DNA from: Sinonovacula constricta
Taxonomy: Eukaryota > Mollusca > Bivalvia > Cardiida > Solecurtidae
Assembly (NCBI GenBank): GCA_007844125.1
Contig: CM017558.1
Location: forward strand, 29,894,642-29,958,641
Length of the DNA stretch: 64,000 nucleotides
Direction: 5' to 3'
The notes below the pieces were generated by a model, which saw only the letters and a program-made list of their open reading frames with translations, ran no database searches and was not told where the DNA came from. The translations under genes were made by a program, and so were the position numbers. Below, piece by piece: positions 1 through 10,947 of the stretch. Every line of letters begins with the position of its first letter. The stretch's first letter is position 1.

Positions 1-647
1 CTTTTCAGCTTGGGTTCATTGGACCTCATCCACGTTTCATCCGATAGCAATGATTCTTAATAAGTCTTGCCCTTCCGAATCAAACCATGAATGTAGATTG
101 GTAAGCACTTCCAAACAACGTCCTGCTTGATCCGGCATCAAACAATGTGGCACACACCTGGCTGAAACCTTTCTCATTTTCAAACAATTGAGCAAAAAAG
201 TATAAACTGACCCTACACTTATTTCCAACCTGTGAGCCATTTCTTCAATTGTAATTGTTCAATCAGATTCTAGCAAACGTTTTAACTGTTCAGTATGATA
301 ATCGTAGGTAGCCGTCACACTCTTACGTGCTGGGTGGGAATCTTTCACACACTCCCTGCCATTCTTGAACCTTTTCACCCATCTTGTAACTTGACAATAC
401 AATAGAGTAGATGTGCCTCAAGCTTCTTGTAAAGCATTAATTATTTCTTTTGCTGTTTTATTACGTTGGCATTCAATTTCGATGTAGCTATGCTGGTCTT
501 GAGACGTTACCGTGGCCATTACGTCACATGATGTTACACGCTGGTTGCATTTTAACTGGAGTATTTAAATGACACCTTTGAAGGTGGTCATTTGTTTACC
601 TTGGAAATCATAAGACGAGCTGCATTAGATATTGAATGACTCTCGTA
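1..647 (-). mobile_element. Mariner-like element, right part (partial copy)
   Basis: Right end of the mariner-like element, cut by the window edge. The transposase N-terminus is on the minus strand (Met codon at 517-519). The terminal inverted repeat ends at 645 and is followed by the TA target at 646-647. The helix-turn-helix part is broken by stops as in the other copies. Confidence 0.85.
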
Positions 648-821
648 TATTTGACAATTTGTCTAGTGTACATACTGTTGCCATCTTGATTGAAAGTGTC
701 ACTTGTAGTCAAATTATGCTTTGAGATTGTAATTTATCTAATTAACTAATATTTTGTTTATTTTTATATATTTTATGTATTTTTGTTCCATATGTTTGTA
801 TTTACAACTTCTTATGTTTAT
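1..821. repeat. Partial leftmost unit of the 7.8-kb tandem array
   Basis: This is the right-hand end of a unit that starts outside the window. It matches 7474-8441 of the next unit: the end of the mariner-like element to 647, then AT-rich spacer. It differs by lacking the (TA)n tract and about 30 bp before it, so the text passes straight from the spacer into the start of unit A. No gene copy is visible because that part of the unit lies to the left. Confidence 0.9.
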
Positions 822-2143
822 CAGTTATTACCTTTCAATCAGTCCTATCACTCATCCAGCAATTAACATACTTTGGCATTACAGCAAGTTGTCAAATATT
901 GGTACTAATTTCACCTGGTGTGTTGTCCTGTCACTAGCACATGATAGACTGATATATATACATATAATAAAAAAAAGTATACATCTGCGATCAGATAGTC
1001 ATGCTTGCCATTCTTACACAATTTGGTTAAAGACAAAAGGTCACCATAACTTTAAGATGGTTCGAGCAGAGAACAACAAAAGGTTTCCTTTTTCTTTCAC
1101 CCAAATCATCCTACTAGTTTAAATAGTTGAAATTTAACAGAAATTTAGGCCATGTCGACCCTGATGTTCATTGCAGGCAAATACAGCTGCCCAAGAGTTA
1201 GTTCATTTTTATAACAACAAACAACAAAAAATACATATTGGCCCATGCTTTTGAACAAAATTGTCCCTCTCCTGTCAACTTGTTCACTTAAATTGTTAAA
1301 AACTCTTCGAGAACACAGTGAATACTTTGTTTTGTTGCCACGTTTATATAAATAAATTTTATTTTTGCGTATGAGCGGAAAATGATATGAGTTACACGCA
1401 TGTTTAATACAAACGTTGTTGTAATAAATAAACAAACGTTACAATTTCAGTTTAAGCAATAAATAACACATGCTATGTTTAATACAAAGTTCTTGCTGGT
1501 TGCGATTGCCAATGAAGGTTAATTTGTAATGCAAATCCTTTTTACCAGGCATGTATGATGGTGTACTGGTATGTGATAGAAGCGAATAAAAAGTCAAAAC
1601 AAGTTTGAATAAAGCAACAGTATATTTGGGAAATCTTGCATATTAAAATTAAAACAAAATTATTTCTCAATTAGACTTCTTATAAAATATTTGCAGACAA
1701 CATAATTTTTAAACTTAAAAATATTGGGCAATTATAATTTACAATTATATTATAGCTGAAAATTTCATGAATCGTCGAGTTTAAACTCCAAACATCGTCA
1801 AAATTGAAAAAGACATCTGTTACCACTCCAACCATCCCATAATGCCTGCTCCACCAAAATTTCAAGTTTTGCGAGAAAGTTTGTTTTTATGAAGTCGACA
1901 TTAAAAAAAGTAATTTTTAGAACAAAAGAATCAGTTCGGTAAAAATTGTGATATAAATAAATGGACCGATAGACATAAGTGATGACGATTGTAGAATATG
2001 ATTAATTTCAAATCGATGTTAAACATTTAAATAACACAATCTGTTCTGTGCAGACTTGTGGTACTAAATATCAGGACCGCATTCTCTTTGGCATTATTGA
2101 CGCTGATCTAAAAACAGAACAAACCGTACGCTGGGGCATTAGA

Positions 2144-3050
2144 TGGCAGACTTTGGTCGGCGGATATACATCCATATTTTTTTGGTATTTTTAAGCATTT
2201 TTTTACCCAAGAAAGTCATCTTACCATTGTCCTAATTAGGCAAGCTTAGGCGGGAAAGTGTCCAAAGCCTTTCAAATAATGAGACGGCATATTTGTTGTG
2301 TTCTGCCGTTTGTTGTATTTGTACTGCTAGTTCTGATCCAGACACAGACTTCAACAAATGAGATTTCAAGCAATGCGTTTTCCACAACTGGGTCCTTCTG
2401 TACAGGGTCTAGAATAAAGGCACAACGACCAACGCTTGTGTGCTTTGCCCTAAGTCTAATATTATCGTAAACCGGTGCATTAAATGGCAGGCTTTGGTCG
2501 GCGGATATACATCCACATTTTTTTGGTATTTTTTAAACATTTTTACCCAAGAAAGTCCATCAGCCATGTGTGCTTTATTGGTACACTAGTTTAATCTTCT
2601 TTCTTGGGGGTGGGGGGTGGGGTGGGGCGGGGAAGTGTCCAAAGCCTTTCAAATAATGAGGCAGCAAGTTCGGCCGCCTATTGTCAGGGTATATTAGACT
2701 CCGGTACAGCATCACAAAAAGAGTTGAAACAACCATTGGTTTCTTGTGTACGTGAGAAGACTTAGTTAGACCCACAGCAGGAAGGTCGACCTGACGACAC
2801 ATGGATCGTACATTGCAGATCTTGTACAGAAATCAGTTATATTTTCGTACAGATGTGCATTAACTGGCAGACTTTGGTCGGCGGATATACATCCATATTT
2901 TTTTGTATTTTTTTAAATATTTTTTACCCAAGAAAATCGATCTTACCAGTGTTTCAAGCGGACACACTTAGTAAGTCGCAAGTCGCCTTACTTAGAGGGA
3001 AAGGTGCCCAAAGCTTTTTAGATAATGAGACAGCAAGTTCGGCCGTACTG
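2144..3050. repeat. Three-fold sub-repeat inside unit A, with G tract
   Basis: Three diverged tandem copies, starting at 2144, 2485 and 2865 (periods 341 and 380 bp). Each begins with a TGGCAGRCTTTGGTCGGCGG-type block, followed by an ATACATCCA/poly-T/ACCCAAGAAA stretch, and ends near a TCCAAAGCYTTTYAAATAATGA-type block. A G tract (2606-2632) lies in the second copy. Short open frames here on both strands are not supported as genes. Confidence 0.85.
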
Positions 3051-3273
3051 TGTATGAATCTGTACAAAAAACAACTGATCTCAAACTGGGGCGATCTCAA
3101 TCCACATGTCTGCATGCCGCAAATTCTTCATTGAAGTAGATGTGTACCACGCGTCTAGACAGAACAGAGATGGAATAAATGCTATTAAAACGAATTATGA
3201 ACAAAGCCAAAGGGCCTAAAAATAGATAAGTGGAGACATTGGAGGGATGGTTGGAGGTTTGAAATGCCGGGGT

Positions 3274-5315
3274 TTACTGGGAGCCGGGCCCGCCGGAGCG
3301 AGCTCGAACCCCAGTTGGACTCTGGTCCCCGATGTCCGCCATGTCGTCGGCAATAATCTCTGAAATTGTAGGGGATCTCTGGCCAAGCTTAAATAGCTGG
3401 AGAAGCTTTGTTTTTCGTCGGAGTCGTCGGCAACGAACTTCCATGGCCTTCATGTTTTCTTCGAAGGTTTTCTCGAGTTTGTCAAGATCGATGTAGTCAG
3501 ATTTGGAGCTGAAATGTCGCAATTTAAATGTTTTGAATATAAGCCCCAACATGTGTTGCCTGAGAAATACGTCGGTTTCAAACAAAACAAATGAGATTCG
3601 TCCAGTTTAGTTATCATTCTATGAATACAAGACAAAGGCAAATAGAATAAAATTATCCTTGATTCCGTATACTATATTTTTTAGGAAAAAATACGTATTT
3701 GATGAAAAGTCACTATTTTAATGCTTTAAAAATGTTGTTTGGATAGTCTAGTGATTACTTCCTAATCTCAAACTCGAGGCCCCCTGTTCGAATCCATCAC
3801 GCTGCCATATTTAATTATAAGAAAGAATAATTTTAAAATATTTGTTAACTTAAAGATATTCTTTTGTGATTTTTTTTTTAAATCTGTTCTTTTTGTTAAT
3901 TGTAAAAACTGTTCAAACAAATGACAAAACTACAACAACAACAACAACAAACAAACAAACAAAACAAACAAACGGATAAACAGTCCTTTAGCACATACTC
4001 CTTTTACAATTATTATGATTAGTTATATGCCTGTGTATATCCAAAGCATCTTCCTGATTAAATTTATATTTATAAATATAAAAATGTATGCATATATTTT
4101 GTTTGATATAAAACGGAAAGGGCGCCTGTTGCCCTGGTTCGAATTTCGAAGCATTATACGCAATCAGTGGAATTGCTTTACTCCCCTCTGATAGGACTGT
4201 CCTGTAAATGGCTCTTCCTGTTGTCATGAGATACGTCAGTGGTTCTACTTAGGTATTTCCATGGTGGCGACGTAAATATGGACACACAGGCTTAATAATT
4301 ATGTTCTTGATATTTATAAAAGGTAGGTTCAGTTATTACCTTCCTCCATCTCCAGTGAGATTTGTTCCCGAGGATGAGGTCAACTCTTGTCTGGATTCAA
4401 GTCCACGGCCAACCACGACACGACCATCGACCTGTGTGGGAAGACAAGACACGATATAACATGATAACATAACTTAACAGACATGCACGCACGCACCACA
4501 CGAACACACATAGAGACGCGCACATACACACGCACAAACGCATTTATAAACGCACGCAAATAATCTCACACTAGCACCCACGCACGCACGCACAAAGACA
4601 CCTCCGCCACCCCAGAACAGGCAGGCAATAACTCAACTACAATGATTTTTTTAATGCTGACCAAACTGATACCTACGTCAATATGTCTGGGAAGTGGGGT
4701 GCGTCGAGGCATCGGTGTTCGGGGCGGAGCCAGCTCGTAGGTTAATGACAATCCGCCCTTTGTCTCGCGACCTGGACGTCATAAATAAATTACAATATTA
4801 TTATTTAATATTTTAGCAAGACAATCCCTTATAAGATAATGTATAACAAGAAAACCTATACAACATGTTGTTTGAATATTTTTCACAATGAGAAAAAACA
4901 AAAAGGGTAAAATTACTAACAAATTCAAATAATAATACGCACATGAAGTGCACTTATTCAGATATCAAATAAGTTGTCTACTTATTTTTTGGACTAGACA
5001 AGATAAAAGAAAAAGAAGATTAAATGAAAAAATTAAAAGGCAAAATTAGTCGAATTTAAAAGATTTGCGATGAAAGAATACAATATTGAATATATTTTTA
5101 TTTAGATTTACCACAAAAACAACAATAACAACAACACAAAGACCATACTTACGATAAGTGGGTGCAATAGCCTTCAGCGGCCTGTCGTCTCCTGCATTCT
5201 TACGAGCATTGTCCGCAGCACGTTTGGCTTTCTTTGCCTTCCTCTGAGCCTTCCTGGTCTGTTTGGCCTGCTTACGAGAGTGCCACCATTTTTTGACGGC
5301 TGTAAAACAGCCCAT
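3274..5315 (-). CDS. Unrecognised four-exon gene, array copy 1 (194 aa, predicted lipid-anchored basic protein)
   Basis: Coding exons on the minus strand: 5153-5315, 4677-4771, 4340-4431 and 3274-3508. Each intron is GT-AG (donors GTAAGT, GTAGGT, GTAATA). Phases run 1, 0, 2 and join without a stop into 194 codons. The start has a strong context (AAAATGG). The protein begins MGCFTA, which fits N-myristoylation at Gly2 and palmitoylation at Cys3. Residues 8-40 are rich in Lys/Arg with Ala, probably a basic helix. Residues 69-83 are Pro/Arg-rich. Residues 87-116 are Gly/Ser/Thr-rich. Residues 121-160 look like a charged helix with a basic cluster at 142-151, followed by a hydrophilic tail. There is no membrane segment or known catalytic motif. 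An upstream in-frame Met (5414) has a poor context, and the frame beyond it is broken by T-tract length changes between copies. I do not recognise the family; a membrane-bound adaptor or effector is only a guess. Confidence 0.82.
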
Positions 5316-5390
5316 TTTGTACGGCGCTTTCAGAACACAGCCGTGTACTAATGGCGCTCGAAATAATATGGCGTTGTCACTCAGCAACGA

Positions 5391-5432
5391 TGACGTCATA
5401 AAACGTTGAGACATATGACGTCTTTTGACGTT
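5391..5432 (-). promoter_or_regulatory. Candidate promoter with CRE/ATF-like sites, gene copy 1
   Basis: A full palindromic TGACGTCA lies at 5391-5398, 76 bases upstream of the start codon, followed further upstream by TGACGTC (5416) and TGACGTT (5426). TGACGTCA is the known binding site of CREB/ATF-type bZIP proteins. Three such cores in about 40 bp, kept in every unit, suggest a cAMP- or stress-responsive proximal promoter. No good TATA box is evident. Confidence 0.5.
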
Positions 5433-6851
5433 GGAAAGACGACATTTTTTTTTTATATTTTCCCCTGAAAACTCTCACTCAAATTTCGTCAAATTGCCCT
5501 TCTTAATATAATTAATACAGTTCCCTCAGGAATAATTTTCAACATTGCGTTTTTGTGTTTTTGTCTCTAAAAACGAATCCCACTCAAATTTTCGGGAAAA
5601 AAATCTCGAAAACGACAATTTGCCGAACACTTAAATGTGAGCGTGTTTTTTTTTTTTTGTTGAAAATATATATAATTTATTTAATATAATTCCCCGCTGG
5701 ACCAATTCAAGTCGTTTTTTATTTTTTTATAATTGACCATGCGATCTTCTTCCTTAGATTTATTATCGTTGATTACCTTGTTCTTAAATTTCGTGCTTGT
5801 GTTATAAAAGAGAATTAAACTTTGTTTTCATATTGTGACAAGTATAACAAGTGTGGCTAAAACGAACGCTTAGTCAGCTGGATTTAAGGCCGTACATTAG
5901 TAAGTTTCAACGTCCGCCTCAAATGATTTGACTGTTTTATTAACAGACAATAATGAAACGTTTAAGGAGAGATGTAATTATGAATAACAAGTAGCAGATA
6001 TGTCACTTTGTAACCAGGGTATGTCTATTATTTTATTTACCGACAGACGAGGAGACATGCTTAACTTTGAGAGATGGATCTTTATTAAGTCCTGTCAAAC
6101 AGACAATAAATAAGTAAATGGCCAAAATGTGTATGATGTGGAAAATAATTTTATATTCAACATAATAAAATATCAATTTTGCTCATGAGCTTTGTCTTTT
6201 ACGGTAAATTAAGCCCTAACTCTATTACAACAATGGTTGCCAAAGGGGAAGCAACACTAATGCTACTGCCTAATACACGAAAGTGCACATAATACGGATG
6301 CACCGGCTCGATTTAGCGGGAAATTGAGAAAATTTATTTTGGTTGACGTACAGATTAAACGAATTTTTGTAGCACGTGATTGTCATGCCATTCTTAATCC
6401 CTGTTTCTTTGAAATAAAAAAAGAGTAATTTATTGAATACATACAATTGAAAACCCCTCACAACAACTCGAATTCAATTTACCGAATTCTGATATACGAC
6501 GATAGACGAATTTGACGATGACGGAGACGACATTTTGTCAAGTGTTGAAATAGAAAACCCAACGATTCTCAAGCCCATAAGTTGTAATGGAGTCATCGAC
6601 AAACGTAAATATTTAAAACCAATTTATTTTTACAAGTTCCTTTAAGGGTAATCTTTATGATTTTATGCTAGCTGTATGAATTTAGTACTTCACTCAGGTG
6701 CCATACACGTAGTTTACTAGACAACTTGCAGCATGCCAACACTCGCTAGATAAAATTTATACCTACAAGGGTCATTCATTATATAATGCAATCTTCAATA
6801 TAATTTCAGAAATAAATAAACTAAGGTTGCAACCCCTCTACATTCCTTCAA

Positions 6852-7098
6852 GCGACATACCAAAGTCGTTAAAAATGGTAGTGGTATAGCTCCCTTGCTA
6901 ATGCTCAAGCAAATATAAGGGTAGTTCCACGACTGGTTGGCCCGGTGTCAGGATAATGTGACTGGGTGTGGTATCATGCCAGGTGTTCACGGCATGCTAT
7001 ACACAGTGAAGGCAGCACTATATCTGCTTCAAGTGGATACCGTCTGCAGATAACTGAAATACTGTTGGTGGGACGATAAACCCAACAAACAAACAAAA
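6852..7098 (+). mobile_element. MetaSINE-like SINE (5'-truncated) inside mariner, unit A
   Basis: The 3' portion of a tRNA-derived SINE, ending in GATAAACCC and an (AAAC)n tail. The 10-bp target duplication ATTCCTTCAA lies at 6842-6851 and 7099-7108. The centre contains GTGTCAGGATAATGTGACTGG, which resembles the MetaSINE central domain (from memory). Related full copies lie at 44,862 and 58,258. Confidence 0.85.
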
Positions 7099-7109
7099 AT
7101 TCCTTCAAA

Positions 7110-7994
7110 TTAATATCCCTTGTGATCAATGATGGACTTCAACCTCTTTGTAAGGTCATCTGTGCCTGTTTCCCACTCATAATGCTCTAGCAATGACGAC
7201 ACACCGTGCATGCCGTTCGATGTTGTGTTGTCATGTAGAAGTATTGGACTGGCTGCCAGTAGTTTAGGTCTCTTCGAACTGATCGCCTGTCTTTGTGTTT
7301 TTTTAATATACTCGGCATAGTATTTCCCATTAATGGTTTTACCACTCTCGTCCTTGTGACTTGTGAGAATTCCACATCTATTGTAGGCAAAAATCATCAA
7401 CATTTTATGTTTAGATTGAATTCTTCTGTACTTCGCCGGCCTCTTGGAGCTCGTATGCCACTGGGCTGATTGTTTTTTCAGCTTGGGTTCATTGGACCTC
7501 ATCCACGTTTCTTCCGATAGCAATGATTCTTAATAAGAAGTCTTGCCCTTCCAAATCAAACCATGAATATAGATTGGTAAGCACTTCCAAACAACGTCCT
7601 GCTTGATCCGGCATTAAACAATGTGGCACCCACCTGGCTGAAACCTTTCTCATTTTCAAACAATTGAGCAAAATAGTATAAACTGACCCTACACTTATTT
7701 CCAACCCATGAGCCATTTCTTCAAATGTAATTCTTCAATCGGATTCTAGCAAACGTTTTAACTGTTCAGTATAATAATGGTCGGTAGCGTCACACTCTTA
7801 CGTGCTTGGTTGGAATCTTTCACACACTCCCTGCCATTCTTGAAACTCTTCACCCATCGTGTAACCTGATAATACAATAGAGTAGATGTGCCTCAAGCTT
7901 CTTGTAAAGCATTAAGTATTTCTTTTGCTGTTTTATTATGTTGGCATTCAGTTTTGATGTAGCTATGCTGGTCTTGAGACGTTACCGCGGCCAT
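7110..7994 (-). pseudogene. Decayed mariner transposase, unit A (C-terminal deletion)
   Basis: As in the other units, but the 160-bp deletion removes the third catalytic Asp region, so after WET the frame runs into unrelated sequence. The shared two-base loss at the first Asp is present. Confidence 0.86.
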
Positions 7995-8315
7995 GACGTC
8001 ACATGATGTTACATGCTGGTTGCATTTTAATTGGAGTATCTAAATGACTCCTTTGAAAGTGGTCATTTTTTTACGTCGGAAATAATAAGACGAGCTGCAT
8101 TAGATATTGAATGACTCTCGTATATTTGACAATTTGTCTAGTGTACATACTGTTGCCATCTTGATTGAAAGTGTCAGTTGTAGTCAAATTATGCTTTGAG
8201 ATTGTAATTTATCTAATTAACTAATATTTTGTTTATTTTATATATTTTATGTATTTTGTTCCATATGTTTGTATTTACAACTTCTTATGTTTTATTATCT
8301 CTATAATAGGTAGTT

Positions 8316-8441
<126 letters not shown>

Positions 8442-9810
8442 CAGTTATTACCTTTCAATCAGTCCTATCACTCATCCAGCAATTAACACTACTTTGGCAT
8501 TACAGCAAGTTGTCAAATATTGGTACTAATTTCACCTGGTGTGTGTTGTCCTGTCACTAGCACATTGATAGACTGATATATATACATATAATAAAAAAAG
8601 GTATACATCTGCGATCAGATAGTCATGCTTGCCATTCTACACAATTTGGTTAAAGACAAAAGATCACCCTAACTTTAAGATGGTTCGAGCAGAGAACAAC
8701 AAAAGGTTTCCTTTTTCTTTCACCCAAATCATCCTACTAGTTTAAATAGTTGAAATTTAACAGAAATTTAGGCCATGTCGACCCTGATGTTCATTGCAGG
8801 CAAATACAGCTGCCCAAGAGTTAGTTCATTTCTATAACAACAAACAACAAAAAATACATATTGGCCCATGCTTTTGAACAAAATTGTCCTCTCCTGTCAA
8901 CTTGTTCACTTAAATTGTTAAAAACTCTTCGAGAACACAGTGAATACTTTGTTTTGTTGCCACGTTTATAATAAATAAATTTTATTTTTGCGTATGAGCG
9001 GAAGATGATATGAGTTACACGCATGTTTAATACAAACGTTGTTGTAATAAATAAACAAACGTTACAATTTCAGTTTAAGCAATAAATAACACATGCTATG
9101 TTTAATACAAAGTTCTTGCTGGTTGCGATTGCCAATGAAGGTTAATTTGTAATGCAAATCCTTTTTACCAGGCATGTATGATGGTGTACTGGTATGTGAT
9201 AGAAGCGAATAAAAAGTCAAAACAAGTTTGAATAAAGCAACAGTATATTTGGGAAATCTGCATATTAAAATTAAAACAAAATTATTTCTCAATTAGACTT
9301 CTTATAAAATATTTGCAGACAACATAATTTTTAAACTTTAAAATATTGGGCAATTATTTGAAATGTGTTCTTAAAATAAGCATGACATAAAGAAGTTCCA
9401 TTCCTTTACAATTATATTATAGCTGAAAATTTCATGAATCGTCGAGTTTTAAACTCCAAACATCGTCAAAATTGAAAAAGACATCTGTACCACTCCAACC
9501 ATCCCATAATGCCTGCTCCACCAAAATTTCAAGTTTTGCGAGAAAGTTTGTTTTTATGAAGTCGACATTAAAAAAAGTAATTTTTAGAACAAAAGAATCA
9601 GTTCGGTAAAAACTGTGATATAAATAAATGGACCGATAGACATAAGTGATGACGATTGTAGAATATGATTCATTTCAAATCGATGTTAAACATTTAAATA
9701 ACACAATCTGTTCTGTGCAGACTTGTGGTACTAACTATCAGGACCGCATTCTCTTTGGCATTATTGACTCTGATCTAAAAACAGAACAAACCGTACGCTG
9801 GGGCATTAGA

Positions 9811-10722
9811 TGGCAGACTTTGGTCGGCGGATATACATCCATATTTTTTTGGTATTTTTAAGCATTTTTTTACCCAAGAAAGTCATCTTACCATTATCCT
9901 AATTAGGCAAGCTTAGGCGGGAAAGTGTCCAAAGCCTTTCAAATAATGAGACGGCATATTTGCTGTGTTCTGCCGTTTGTTGTATTTGTACTGCTAGTTC
10001 TGATCCAGACACAGACTTCAACAAATGAGATTTCAAGCAATGCGTTTTCCACAACTGGGTCCTTCTGTACAGGGTCTAGAATAAAGGCACAACGACCAAC
10101 GCTTGTGTGCTCTGCCCTAAGTCTAATATTATCGTAAACCGGTGCATTAAATGGCAGGCTTTGGTCGGCGGATATACATCCACATTTCTTTTGGTATTTT
10201 TTAAACATTTTTACCCAAGAAAGTCCATCAGCCATGTGTGCTTTATTGGTACACTAGTTTAATCTTCTTTCTTGGGGGTGGGGGGGGGGTGGGGGGGGGG
10301 GCGGGTAAGTGTCCAAAGCCTTTCAAATAATGAGGCAGCAAGTTCGGCCGCCTATTGTCAGGGTATATTAGACTCCGGTACAGCATCACAAAAAGAGTTG
10401 AAACAACCATTGGTTTCTTGTGTACGTGAGAAGACTAAGTTAGACCCACAGCAGGAAGGTCGACCTGACGACACATGGACCGTACATTGCAGATCGTGTA
10501 CAGAAATCAGTTATATTTTCGTACAGATGTGCATTAACTGGTAGACTTTGGTCGGCGGATATACATCCATATTTTTTTGTATTTTTTTAAATATTTTTTA
10601 CCCAAGAAAATCGATCTTACCAGTGTTTCAAGCGGACACACTTAGTAAGTCGAAAGTCGCCTTACTTAGAGGGAAAGGTGTCCAAAGCTTTTTAGATAAT
10701 GAGACAGCAAGTTCGGCCGTAC
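9811..10722. repeat. Three-fold sub-repeat inside unit B, with G tract
   Basis: Same three-copy structure as in unit A. The G tract is 10274-10305. Confidence 0.85.
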
Positions 10723-10947
10723 TGTGTATGAATCTGTACAAAAAACAACTGATCTCAAACTGGGGCGATCTCAATCCACATGTCTGCATGCCGCAAATTC
10801 TTCATTGAAGTAGATGTGTACCACGCGTCTAGACAGAACAGAGATGGAATAAATGCTATTAAAACGAATTATGAACAAAGCCAAAGGGCCTAAAAATAGA
10901 TAAGTGGAGACATTGGAGGGATGGTTGGAGGTTTGAATTGCCGGGGT

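Larger units (their letters stand above)
6764..8122 (-). mobile_element. Mariner-like element with nested SINE, unit A
   Basis: Bounded by TA dinucleotides and inverted ends (CAAGGGTCATTCA at left, TGAATGACTCTCG at right). The decayed transposase is on the minus strand, start codon at 7992-7994. This copy has lost 160 bp of the C-terminal coding part at 7170/7171 between GTT microhomologies, including the DHPPY...D end with the third catalytic Asp. A SINE of 247 bp is inserted at 6852-7098. Confidence 0.9.

Noticed and set aside
1145..1435. Small minus-strand frames in the 0.8-2.1 kb spacer of each unit
   Set aside because: Reading frames are not kept between units (single-base indels change their length), and no splice or domain evidence supports them.
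2258..2470. 70-residue plus-strand frame with a hydrophobic stretch, conserved in all units
   Set aside because: It lies inside the three-fold sub-repeat, has no splice context, and its conservation equals that of the surrounding non-coding unit. A membrane microprotein cannot be excluded but is not supported.
3733..3808. tRNA-like stretch (TAGTCTAGTGATTA then CTGTTCGAATCC) in intron 3 of each gene copy
   Set aside because: A-box- and B-box-like blocks are present, but no acceptor stem can form, because the sequence before the A box does not pair with CGCTGCC. At most an old SINE head or tRNA relic.
4344..4440. Exon 3 as the last coding exon, ending at TAA TAA
   Set aside because: Possible as an isoform, but splicing to the acceptor at 3508/3509 restores phase exactly (AG + C) and opens 78 more codons, which is unlikely by chance.
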